Counted from the stretch's first letter, positions 6,799 through 13,234 are shown. The stretch: DNA of 14,380 bases from Kiritimatiellales bacterium (GCA_030625905.1 DAOUQA010000031.1:1-14380), one strand, 5' to 3'. A program made the numbers and translations. The notes: generated by a model not told the origin, from the letters alone.

Positions 6799-7583
6799 AT
6801 TGCACCCCCTGATATAACGAAGGGGAGGGGGCGGTCGGGGGAGGGGGCGCTAATGAATTCGGTATCGTATATGCGCTTCAGTGTTTTCTGATCGGTGGCC
6901 TCTTCGGGCGTTCCACTGAAGGCGATGGTTCCATCTTTTAGTGCAAGGATACGGTCGCTGCAGGCGGCGGCGGTGTTGATGTCGTGATGAACGGCAACGA
7001 TGGTGATGCCGTTTTCGCGGCAGGCGGATTTGAGGATGGCTGCAACCTCGGCTTGGTGGCGGTAGTCGAGAAAGGTGGCCGGTTCATCGAGCAGCAGGAT
7101 CTTCGCACCTTGTGAGAGGGCGGCGGCAATGAAGGCCATCTGCCGCTCTCCCCCGCTGAGCGTGTTCATTTTGCGGTGGCGGAAGGGGGTGAGCCCGGCG
7201 CGCTCGATGGCGGCATCGATGGCTGCATAGTCATCGGTGTTTAAGGTGGTGAAGGCGGAGAGGTGCGGATAGCGGCCCATCGTTACGAATTCCACGACGG
7301 TCAAGGGGTTGGAGCGTCCCTCGGCCTGCGGAACATAGCTTTGGAGCCGGGCGAGGGCCTTGCTGTCGTAGTGTCCGAACGGTTGCCCGGCGATCTGGAT
7401 GGAGCCTTCCCATTGCCGGTGGATTCCGGCGATGCATTTAATCAGCGTCGTCTTACCCGCTCCGTTTGGGCCAATGATCGAGACATACTCGCCGTCGCTT
7501 ATGGACAGGGATACCTCTTTCAGGATCATGTTTCCCGAAAGTTCGATGGAGAGGTTTTCAACTTGGATGATCCGGCTATGCAT
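6795..7583 (-). CDS. btuD: Cobalamin ABC transporter ATP-binding protein
   Basis: This cytoplasmic ATPase drives the BtuC permease. The 262-residue protein has a complete set of ABC motifs: Walker A GPNGAGKTT (38-46), Q-loop Q86, signature LSGGERQ (142-148), Walker B ILLLDEP (162-168) and the switch histidine in VHHD (H200). MGRYPHL after the Q-loop is typical of the FepC/BtuD/HmuV group. The ATG at 7581-7583 is the natural start. Upstream, where a Shine-Dalgarno should lie, is the end of the small cassette remnant (7594-7676), and no good ribosome site is visible. It is followed by btuC with a 4-base overlap. Substrate cannot be told from this subunit alone; context says cobalamin. Confidence 0.93.
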   Translation of the reverse strand: MHSRIIQVENLSIELSGNMILKEVSLSISDGEYVSIIGPNGAGKTTLIKCIAGIHRQWEGSIQIAGQPFGHYDSKALARLQSYVPQAEGRSNPLTVVEFVTMGRYPHLSAFTTLNTDDYAAIDAAIERAGLTPFRHRKMNTLSGGERQMAFIAAALSQGAKILLLDEPATFLDYRHQAEVAAILKSACRENGITIVAVHHDINTAAACSDRILALKDGTIAFSGTPEEATDQKTLKRIYDTEFISAPSPDRPLPFVISGGAI

Positions 7584-7593
7584 GGAGTTTTGT

Positions 7594-7676
7594 TAACAGA
7601 ATAATTTAGAACAGAACGATTTTTCTAAAAACAGACTCTCCCATATCCCCATAGTTCTGTCCTAATTATTCTGTTT
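7594..7676 (-). mobile_element. Internally deleted GxxExxY cassette (solo remnant)
   Basis: Left units AACAGAATAATT (7595-7606) and AACAGAACGATT (7610-7621) have period 15. The inverted right units are a decayed one (7650-7661) and AATTATTCTGTT (7664-7675), with period 14. Spacing and sequence match cassette 2 at both ends. On the minus strand a 19-codon frame (7593-7652, MGIWESLFLEKSFCSKLFC) keeps LEK-SFCS, which corresponds to the last residues LEKKSFCS of the cassette 2 protein. It lies between btuF and btuD and supplies the btuF stop. Confidence 0.7.
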
Positions 7677-8639
7677 AATTATTTTAGAGAAGTCATCGAG
7701 GGTTTGGATGAAACGGGGGCCGGGGATGCAGGTGTAGTCGCCGGTGAGCACATGGATGCGGTTGTTTTTGACGGCGTTGACGGCACCGAGTTTTTTCCAA
7801 TGAGCAGAGGGTTCTGCATTGCCCTCCAGCTCGGGGGCGAGTTCGATAATAATGTCGGGGTTGAGGCGGATGACGGCCTCGCGCGAGAGGGTGGCGAAGG
7901 GGAGTTTGCCCTCGATGACGTTCCGGCCGCCGGCGATTTCGAGTAGCTCGCTATGGATACATTCGGGGCCGAAGGCCTGAATGGTTTCAATGTCGCCGCT
8001 GCCGAAGGTGAGCAGTACGCGGGGAGGGGCGACATGCATGTCGTTCGTACGGAGCTCGGCAATGCGGTTTTCCAATCCTTGGATGAGTTCGTTGGCCTGC
8101 TGTTGCGCTCCGCAGGTTTCGCCGATGCTTCGGATGGTTTCGAGGATATTGGCGATGAAATAGGTGCCGGTTTCGAGGTAGGAAATGCCGAGGCCTTCAA
8201 GCCGTGCTTTATCGGTTTCATATTCCTTGTGCAGGATCACGAGGTCGGGGTTAAGCGAAACGATGGCCTCATAGTTAAACTGGCCAAAGCCGCCCACCTT
8301 TGGAAGTGCGCGTGCGGCTTCGGGATAGAGGCAATAGGTGGTGTCCCCGACGAGCTTGTCGCCAAGTCCTAGGGCGTAGACGGTTTCTGTAATGTTGGGC
8401 GCGAGCGAAATAATGCGTTCGGGTGGGTGGCTCAACGCGACGGGCTGCGCGGGCTTTCCGCAACCGTAGAGCAGGAGGGTCGTAACTATAATGTAGACGA
8501 GGCATCTTGCCGCGTTGGGGCGGAGCGGGCGAGCTGTTCGTGTGCAACGAAGCTGGACGCGAAGCGAGGCTTGAGGAACGAAAGCACCGACCAACGGGAG
8601 AGGCAACCATCGTCTACGGTCTTTGAGTTGATTAATCAT
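7662..8639 (-). CDS. btuF: Cobalamin-binding lipoprotein with expanded signal region
   Basis: BtuF-type substrate-binding proteins capture cobalamin in the periplasm and deliver it to BtuCD. The fold is seen from PPERIISLAPNITETVYALGLGDKLVG through GGFGQFNYEAIVSLNPDLVIL to FATLSREAVIRLNPDIIIEL. The ATG at 8637-8639 overlaps the tonB stop (ATGATTAA), giving a 325-residue protein. A hydrophobic stretch IIVTTLLLYGC ends at C60, a lipobox cysteine. The 42 residues between MINQLKD and that stretch (about R8-Y49) are encoded by a 125-base palindromic element, so the signal peptide is abnormally long. A start at an internal TTG inside the element is possible. The last residues KQNN and the TAG come from the cassette remnant at 7594-7676. 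The family also binds haem and siderophores; riboswitch context favours cobalamin. Confidence 0.88.
   Translation of the reverse strand: MINQLKDRRRWLPLPLVGAFVPQASLRVQLRCTRTARPLRPNAARCLVYIIVTTLLLYGCGKPAQPVALSHPPERIISLAPNITETVYALGLGDKLVGDTTYCLYPEAARALPKVGGFGQFNYEAIVSLNPDLVILHKEYETDKARLEGLGISYLETGTYFIANILETIRSIGETCGAQQQANELIQGLENRIAELRTNDMHVAPPRVLLTFGSGDIETIQAFGPECIHSELLEIAGGRNVIEGKLPFATLSREAVIRLNPDIIIELAPELEGNAEPSAHWKKLGAVNAVKNNRIHVLTGDYTCIPGPRFIQTLDDFSKIIKQNN
8493..8617. mobile_element. 125-base palindromic element inside btuF
   Basis: GTAGACGA (8493-8500) is the reverse complement of 8610-8617. Farther in, TTGCC (8507-8511) pairs with GGCAA (8602-8606), and CGTTGG (8513-8518) with CCAACG (8591-8596). 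The whole piece can fold as one long interrupted hairpin. It falls between the start codon and the hydrophobic part of the btuF signal peptide and is read through in frame. No open gene or transposase is inside. In size and position it behaves like Rickettsia palindromic elements, though the sequence is not known to be related. Confidence 0.6.
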
Positions 8640-9303
8640 CGGTAAGCCGGAAAGTAAACGATAGGTCGGTGGTGGAGGTAACGTTGTGGCCAAACTGCTT
8701 GGCGGGGGTGAATCGGGTTTTTTGTGCCGCCTTGAGTGCGGCCTTGTCGAGCCGGCGGTATCCGCTGGACTGGGCGACCGAGACATTGCCGACCTGTCCA
8801 TTGGCGAGCACTTCGATGGAGAGGGTGACGGTTCCCTCCTCGCCGCTTCGGCGGGAGATGCGCGGGTAGACGGGGCTGGCGGCTTTGAAGGTTCGGGCTT
8901 CGGAGGTCACGCCTTTTTCTTCGATCAGGCTGGCGTCTTGGTCGGGGGATGGGGTGGAGGCTTGAGGCTTGAGACTTGAGGCTTGGGGCTGTTCGGGGGG
9001 CAGAACTGGGTCGGGCAGGCGGGCCGCCTGCGGTACGGCGATGGGTTCCGGCGGCGGAGTCTTTTGAATTTCGGGGCTTGCTTCGTTTTGGGTTTGTTTA
9101 GGATTTGGGGATTCGGACCTAGCACTTGCCTTCGATGCAACCGAAGGCAGAAGGGTGAGGCGAACGACGGTACGGCCTTGCTCCATCGAAGGCTTGGGCG
9201 GGGTGTGGAGGCTCTTGCCGTAGAGCGCCGCAACGTGGAGGGCGACCGACAGCACGCTGCCGATGAGTAGCGGAACATTAACTATGGAGTTTCTTTTGTG
9301 CAC
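8632..9303 (-). CDS. tonB: TonB energy-transducing protein
   Basis: TonB links the proton-motive force harvested by ExbBD to outer-membrane receptors such as the BtuB encoded upstream. The 223-residue protein has an N-terminal membrane anchor (about residues 9-30) and a Pro/Ser/Gln-rich periplasmic spacer (about 65-130). A C-terminal TonB domain starts at SPVYPRISRRSGEEGTVTL and includes RLDKAALKAAQKTRFTPA. The start is a GTG at 9301-9303, supported by GAGGAA 11 bases upstream. It overlaps the end of exbD by 22 bases, and its stop overlaps the btuF ATG, so the three are tightly coupled. The spacer includes the short repeated peptide QASSLKPQAS, encoded by a simple DNA repeat at 8959-8988. Confidence 0.92.
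   Translation of the reverse strand: MHKRNSIVNVPLLIGSVLSVALHVAALYGKSLHTPPKPSMEQGRTVVRLTLLPSVASKASARSESPNPKQTQNEASPEIQKTPPPEPIAVPQAARLPDPVLPPEQPQASSLKPQASTPSPDQDASLIEEKGVTSEARTFKAASPVYPRISRRSGEEGTVTLSIEVLANGQVGNVSVAQSSGYRRLDKAALKAAQKTRFTPAKQFGHNVTSTTDLSFTFRLTDD
8959..8988. repeat. Short direct repeats in the tonB spacer
   Basis: The words GGCTTGAGG, CTTGAGACTTGAGG and GGCTTGGGG recur with a period near seven bases. They encode the repetitive QASSLKPQAS of the TonB linker. The tract probably varies in length by slippage. Confidence 0.55.
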
Positions 9304-9689
9304 GAAAACGAGACTTCCTCAATACCGGCTTTTTTTAAGTCGTCCAGCAATTCGATCGCCAGCCCGAGGTCGGCTTTTTGGTCGCCGTTAATGAATACGG
9401 GCTTGGCTTCGTCGCCGCGCAGCGCCAGTACGCGTGCGGCCACGCCGCTTGTCTCGACCGGTTCTTCATTCAGGAACAGGTTGTTTTCGGCATCGATGGT
9501 GATGGCAATGTAGTCCTCCTTTTCGAGCGAGGCACTTCCCGCCGACGGCAGGTCGACCTTCAGGCCGTGGTGCACCACCATCGAGAGCATGGCGTAGATA
9601 AAGAAGACGAGTAGCAGGAACACCACGTCGATCAGCGGAAGCATTTCCACCCGCGCCTTCTTTTCTTCGTATCCGGAACTTAGTTTCAT
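9282..9689 (-). CDS. exbD: ExbD/TolR-type biopolymer transport protein
   Basis: ExbD forms the proton-channel core with ExbB and energises TonB. The 135-residue protein has one N-terminal membrane helix, LPLIDVVFLLLVFFIYAML (about residues 17-35). D21 is the conserved proton-carrying aspartate. A periplasmic domain follows, with the usual ITIDAENNLFLNEEPV and PVFINGDQKADLGLAIELLDDLKKAGIEEVSF pattern. The start is the ATG at 9687-9689; a TTG at 9699-9701 would add only four residues. It is separated from exbB by cassette 2 and overlaps tonB by 22 bases. The region just upstream comes partly from the cassette and shows no clear Shine-Dalgarno. Confidence 0.93.
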   Translation of the reverse strand: MKLSSGYEEKKARVEMLPLIDVVFLLLVFFIYAMLSMVVHHGLKVDLPSAGSASLEKEDYIAITIDAENNLFLNEEPVETSGVAARVLALRGDEAKPVFINGDQKADLGLAIELLDDLKKAGIEEVSFSCTKETP

Positions 9690-9703
9690 GGGTCGATTCA
9701 AAT

Positions 9704-9730
9704 AACAGAATAATTATGAACAGAATGATT
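9704..9730. repeat. Left-end units of cassette 2
   Basis: Two 12-base units, AACAGAATAATT and AACAGAATGATT, are separated by ATG. On the minus strand they encode the end of the GxxExxY protein (SFCS and the TAA). Confidence 0.88.
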
Positions 9731-10526
9731 TCTTTTCCAGCGTATCAAACTGGATTGTCGAACGGTTTAGGTTGATCCAGTAGAGATGGTCAAATGGAGT
9801 GTGGGATAGAAGTCGGCTCAGATGGGCTTTGTATCGTTTGGTATCGCCCTTTGCTGCCGTGATCAGGAAAAATTCCGCCGCGGAGAGACATGCGAATTTT
9901 TGATGGCCTAACAGTTGGTTGCCGTTTTTGATTTCAATTGATTGAATGACTTCCTGTTCTCCGCCGAGAAAATAGAGGAGGGCTTCCTTATAGAGATGTG
10001 TGCCAAAAAAGGCTCCCCAGTCATTCAAAATGTCCAACATGCGGCTTTTTAGTTTCCGGGCATTCTCCGAATATTCATTCCAGAGGGAATCCTGAATGTG
10101 GAATAGCGATCTGGCTTCATGGTTGAGTGTTGTTGATACGAATTCATGTTCCACGGATATTGGGCGGAAATTGATGATTTTACCATGCCGGGTATTGGTG
10201 GCAAATACATAATTCAGAGCCTGGATACGTTGCGGTTCCTGTATGGACTTGATGGCTTTAAGTTCGTACACGCTACTGTTAATCAGAAGGTCAATAAAAA
10301 GTCTCTTGGAGTAATTCTCGTGAGTAAGCCTGATTTCAACTTCGCACTCGGCCTCAAAGCCGTTTTCGAGGCATTTTTGCCTTAATTCGTTCCTGTAAAT
10401 CTGCTCGTCATAAAACCTTCCCAGTTGGCTGTGCACCTCGAAGGCAAGCGCCATGACGGAATAGTCTAGCTTATGAAAAGCTTGCTCTGAAAGGGCTTCT
10501 ATAGGATGGGGCAAGATAATCGGCAT
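9714..10526 (-). CDS. Long GxxExxY protein, PD-(D/E)XK nuclease-like (second paralogue)
   Basis: This 270-residue protein is a diverged relative of the one at 5017-5805. GRFYDEQIY at residues 36-44 is the GxxExxY-type motif with Phe in place of the second Gly. Putative catalytic residues are E62 or E64, D79 in LFIDLLI and E88-x-K90 in VYELKA, followed by QALNYVF. The second half again carries the shared extra region: WGAFFGTHLYKEALLYFL, a G.QLLG.QK segment, FFLIT and finally LYWINLNRSTIQFDTLEKK. That half is absent from usual 125-130-residue family members. Function is unknown; a role in cassette movement or maintenance is only a hypothesis. The ATG (10524-10526) lies 14 bases after the exbB stop. 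It may be translated by coupling, since no Shine-Dalgarno is seen. Confidence 0.84.
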   Translation of the reverse strand: MPIILPHPIEALSEQAFHKLDYSVMALAFEVHSQLGRFYDEQIYRNELRQKCLENGFEAECEVEIRLTHENYSKRLFIDLLINSSVYELKAIKSIQEPQRIQALNYVFATNTRHGKIINFRPISVEHEFVSTTLNHEARSLFHIQDSLWNEYSENARKLKSRMLDILNDWGAFFGTHLYKEALLYFLGGEQEVIQSIEIKNGNQLLGHQKFACLSAAEFFLITAAKGDTKRYKAHLSRLLSHTPFDHLYWINLNRSTIQFDTLEKKSFCS

Positions 10527-10528
10527 AA

Positions 10529-10554
10529 AATTATTCTGTCTTAATTATTCTGTT
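10529..10554. repeat. Right-end units of cassette 2
   Basis: AATTATTCTGTC (10529-10540) and AATTATTCTGTT (10543-10554) are inverted relative to the left-end units. The second encodes the final KQNN and part of the TAA of exbB on the minus strand. Confidence 0.88.
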
Positions 10555-11167
10555 TCAATTTCCTCTTTTCCTGCCCTTTGAGGACGGTGACTTCGTAGCA
10601 GGTGACGAGCTGTTCGATGTGGCGGGTAACCTTTTCGACCTTGCGCACGAGGGCGTTGTAGGGGAGCAGAGCGACGATGGCGATGGCCAGGCCGGCGGCG
10701 GTGGTGATGAGCGCCTGGGCGATGCCGCCGGTGACGGCCTTGGGATCCTCGAGCCCCGCCGCGCCAAGCAGATCGAAGGAAACAATAATGCCTGCAACGG
10801 TGCCGAGGATGCCGAGCAGGGGCGCGAGGGTGATGATGGTGTCGAGCACGGAGAGAGAGCGTTTCATCTTTTCAATTTCCTGCATCGCGGCCGCTTCGAG
10901 GGATTGGACGAGGCCATAATTGCGGTGCGCCAACCCGGCGGTGAGAATGCCCACAACAAGGCATTTGGATGTTTCACTCTCCGTGATGGCGGTATCGAAG
11001 TCGCCCTCTTCGGTAAGGGTGAAGATGCGGTTGATGAGTTTTGGATCCTTGCGAGATCCCGCCGCCAGCCAAAATAGCAGGCGCTCGAAAATCACGGCCA
11101 GCGCTACGATGGAGCAGGCCAGTAGCGGCCACATAACGGGCCCGCCTTTAATGATGAGTTCCTGCAT
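10541..11167 (-). CDS. exbB: ExbB/TolQ-type proton channel protein
   Basis: ExbB is the inner-membrane pentameric scaffold of the TonB energiser. The 208-residue protein has three membrane segments: about residues 13-35, 107-132 (including LAPLLGILGTVAGIIVSF, the conserved channel-lining region) and 152-172 (ALITTAAGLAIAIVALLPY). The start is the ATG at 11165-11167, fixed by GGGAGGAA three bases upstream; upstream in-frame codons would add unrelated residues. The gene follows btuB after 85 bases that hold a strong hairpin. Its C-terminus KQNN and stop codon are supplied by the end of cassette 2, so the original last residues have probably been replaced. Confidence 0.93.
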   Translation of the reverse strand: MQELIIKGGPVMWPLLACSIVALAVIFERLLFWLAAGSRKDPKLINRIFTLTEEGDFDTAITESETSKCLVVGILTAGLAHRNYGLVQSLEAAAMQEIEKMKRSLSVLDTIITLAPLLGILGTVAGIIVSFDLLGAAGLEDPKAVTGGIAQALITTAAGLAIAIVALLPYNALVRKVEKVTRHIEQLVTCYEVTVLKGQEKRKLKQNN

Positions 11168-11170
11168 GGA

Positions 11171-11178
11171 TTCCTCCC
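11171..11178 (-). promoter_or_regulatory. Strong ribosome binding site of exbB
   Basis: GGGAGGAA ends three bases before the ATG at 11165-11167. It is the best Shine-Dalgarno in the operon and decides the exbB start over the longer frame. Confidence 0.8.
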
Positions 11179-11214
11179 GTATTATTGAACCGGAAAAGCG
11201 TACGCTTGTTCCTA

Positions 11215-11240
11215 GGCATTGGAAAGGGGTTTCCAATGCC
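11215..11240. repeat. Perfect 11-bp hairpin between btuB and exbB
   Basis: GGCATTGGAAA (11215-11225) pairs exactly with TTTCCAATGCC (11230-11240) around a GGGG loop (CCCC on the transcript). No T-run follows on the minus strand, so it is not a standard terminator. It may protect or process the mRNA 3' end of btuB, or be a REP-like repeat. The same GGCATTG...CAATGCC core occurs at 13672-13689. Confidence 0.75.
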
Positions 11241-11252
11241 CGGAGCTCCGGT

Positions 11253-13097
11253 CTACATGCTGAGTTTTATTCCAACATAGGCCGCAATATTGTCGGTGTT
11301 GTAGCCGTAAATAGTTTGATAGTCCTCGTTCAACAGGTTGTCGATCCGACCGTAGAGCTGGAGGTTTCTGGTGGCTTGGTAGCGGACGGCAAAGTTGACG
11401 AGCGTGTAGGCGTCGAGTTTGTAGGTAACAGGGGGGAAGCCAGCGACATCTTCCCGGCTACCGACATACCCGGCATAGAGGTTGAGATTGAGTTTTTTCG
11501 TGGCGGCATAGTTCACCTCGGCATCGACCGCATGTTGCGGGCGCCGGAGATGGAAGGTGTTGCCGGTCTGATCGTCGTTGTCCAGATAGGTGTAGCCTAC
11601 GCGGAGTTGAAGGTCTTCGAGCAGTTTGGCGGTGCTGTAGAACTCGACGCCATCGGTCGTTGCTTCGGCAATATTTCCGTAGGTGGAGGTGGTGAAGTCA
11701 TAGTCGATCAGGTCTTCATAATCGGTATGGAAATAGACGATGCCGGCGTCGAGGCGGTTGGTGATAATCTGCTGGTTAAAGCCCGCTTCCCAGCCTTCGC
11801 TGGTTTCGGGTTGGAGGTTCGGGTTCCCGAAAGAGGAGAAGAGCTGGTAGGACGTTGGGGCTTTGAATGCCGTTCCCCACGATCCTTTCAGGGTGGTGCG
11901 CGTTGGGGCAATCCGGTAGGCCGTCGATGCCTGATAGGTAGTGGCATCGCCAAACTCGCTGTGGTTGTCGTAGCGCCCGCCGAGGGTGACCATCCACGCA
12001 TCCAGCAATCGTGCTTGGTAAGAGGTAAACAGTCCGTGGTTGTTCAGATCGCCGTCGCGCATGCCGCCGAAGCCGTCGTCATAGTCGTAGTCGTCGCGAT
12101 AGCCATCGATACCGGCCAGTAGCGTGTGGTTGTCGTGGATGAAAAAGGTATTGAGCCAGTCGGCGGAAAGGGTGTCGGCATCGTACTTTGCATCTCCAAA
12201 CGCCATGTGCTCCATTCGATCCAGCATCAGGTAGGATGCCCCGACGGTGGTTTCCCAAGCATCGTCGAATAGTAGCGCCTTGCCCTCGGCACGGGTGACC
12301 AACTGTTCCACATCGGAGGAAAAAGCATCATGCGCGGTTCCAAAACCATCGTCGTAGTCCGAGGTGGCATCGATGTAGCGCAGGATCAAGTTTAGCTCCG
12401 TGGTATCGGTCGGCGTAAGGCCGAGCCGCGATGAAACCGAGGTGTTTTTGGTGCCGTCCTTCTCGCTGTTGTTGTCGCGGGTGGACTGACCCTCGCGTTC
12501 GTAGTGCGATATCGAGGCGCTATAGTTTCCAAAGTCATCCCCGCCGCTCACCCCGGTGGCGGCTCGGTAGGTGTGGTAGGAGCCGCCTTCGATATCCAGA
12601 TAGGGTGTGGGGTTGCCTTTGCCTTTCTTGGTGACGATGTTGATAACGCCCGCCATGGCATCGGAGCCATAGAGCGGGCTTTGCGGCCCCTTCAGGACTT
12701 CGATACGTTCAATGTCGAGTAGCTGCAGGTGGGTGAGGTCGTAGCCGTTTAGGTCGAGCTGCCCATTCATTCGCACACCATCGATTATAACGAGCGTCTG
12801 TTGCGGCTTTGCTCCGCGCAGAAAAACCGAGGTCTGTTGCCCCGGTCCTCCGGAGCGGGCCACCGAAACGCCCGGAAGCATTTGGAGTGCATCGGGAAGC
12901 GTCTTGACCTTGGTGTTTTCCAGATCGGCGCTGGTCACCACATTCACGGTGCTGGCCATCTGGTCGATCGGTGTTTGGATGCGGGTGGCCGAAACAATGA
13001 TTTGGTTGGCCGAATTCGTTTTAGTATTCAGTTCAGCGGCTTGTGTAGATGCGAGTGTTGCGGCGGTACATACCGCTAGTAGAATCGGGTATTTCAT
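11253..13097 (-). CDS. btuB: TonB-dependent outer-membrane cobalamin receptor
   Basis: BtuB is a 22-stranded outer-membrane barrel that binds and imports cobalamin with energy from TonB. The 614-residue precursor starts with a signal peptide (MKYPILLAVCTAATLASTQAAE). A TonB-box-like IIVSATR follows at residues 33-39. The plug domain includes LPDALQMLPGVSVARSGGPG, VFLRGAKPQQTLVIIDGVRMNG and IERIEVLKGPQSPLYGSDAMAGVINIVTKKG. The barrel contains the receptor-typical GTAFKAPTSYQLFSSFGNPNLQPETSEGWEAG, and the final strand is AYVGIKLSM, lacking the usual terminal Phe. The start is the ATG at 13095-13097 with AAGGA seven bases upstream; an upstream ATG at 13140-13142 would place charged residues before the signal. 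Length equals that of E. coli BtuB. The cobalamin riboswitch upstream supports the substrate. Confidence 0.93.
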   Translation of the reverse strand: MKYPILLAVCTAATLASTQAAELNTKTNSANQIIVSATRIQTPIDQMASTVNVVTSADLENTKVKTLPDALQMLPGVSVARSGGPGQQTSVFLRGAKPQQTLVIIDGVRMNGQLDLNGYDLTHLQLLDIERIEVLKGPQSPLYGSDAMAGVINIVTKKGKGNPTPYLDIEGGSYHTYRAATGVSGGDDFGNYSASISHYEREGQSTRDNNSEKDGTKNTSVSSRLGLTPTDTTELNLILRYIDATSDYDDGFGTAHDAFSSDVEQLVTRAEGKALLFDDAWETTVGASYLMLDRMEHMAFGDAKYDADTLSADWLNTFFIHDNHTLLAGIDGYRDDYDYDDGFGGMRDGDLNNHGLFTSYQARLLDAWMVTLGGRYDNHSEFGDATTYQASTAYRIAPTRTTLKGSWGTAFKAPTSYQLFSSFGNPNLQPETSEGWEAGFNQQIITNRLDAGIVYFHTDYEDLIDYDFTTSTYGNIAEATTDGVEFYSTAKLLEDLQLRVGYTYLDNDDQTGNTFHLRRPQHAVDAEVNYAATKKLNLNLYAGYVGSREDVAGFPPVTYKLDAYTLVNFAVRYQATRNLQLYGRIDNLLNEDYQTIYGYNTDNIAAYVGIKLSM

Positions 13098-13112
13098 TCC
13101 TGGTTCCTTTTG

Positions 13113-13167
13113 CCCTTGCGCGGGGCGTTTGATTTTAAACATACGTTTTCCCGCGCGGGATCAAGGG
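13113..13167 (-). promoter_or_regulatory. Possible expression platform before btuB
   Basis: Bases 13113-13124 can pair with 13150-13156 and 13163-13167: seven plus five base pairs, with six bases bulged out. The 3' foot of this stem is three bases from the AAGGA ribosome site (13105-13109). CCCGCGCGGG at 13150-13159 is also self-complementary, so two folds compete. No T-run is present, pointing to translational rather than terminator control. Confidence 0.4.
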
Positions 13168-13234
13168 AGGAATAGGAACACGAAAAGATGCTCCGGCAGC
13201 CTTCCCCCTATTTAACCGCGAAGGAGAACAACAA

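Larger units (their letters stand above)
9703..10555 (-). mobile_element. GxxExxY cassette 2, between exbB and exbD
   Basis: The left end carries AACAGAATAATT (9704-9715) and AACAGAATGATT (9719-9730), period 15. The right end carries the inverted AATTATTCTGTC (10529-10540) and AATTATTCTGTT (10543-10554), period 14. A long GxxExxY gene lies between, in the operon's direction. The shared outer boundaries with the remnant at 7594-7676 (TAACAGAATAATT on the left, AATTATTCTGTTT on the right) set the limits given here. The right end overlaps the 3' end of exbB. Confidence 0.7.

Noticed and set aside
8640..8801. A longer btuF frame starting at 8801
   Set aside because: It would overlap tonB by about 170 bases; the ATG overlapping the tonB stop is the natural start.
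4978..10555. Cassettes as conventional insertion sequences
   Set aside because: There is no transposase, no single long terminal inverted repeat and no obvious target duplication; the ends are tandem short units.
10920..12122. A 400-codon plus-strand open frame antisense to exbB and btuB
   Set aside because: It runs opposite two strongly supported genes, has Val/Gly-rich composition typical of antisense translation, and has no recognisable domain.
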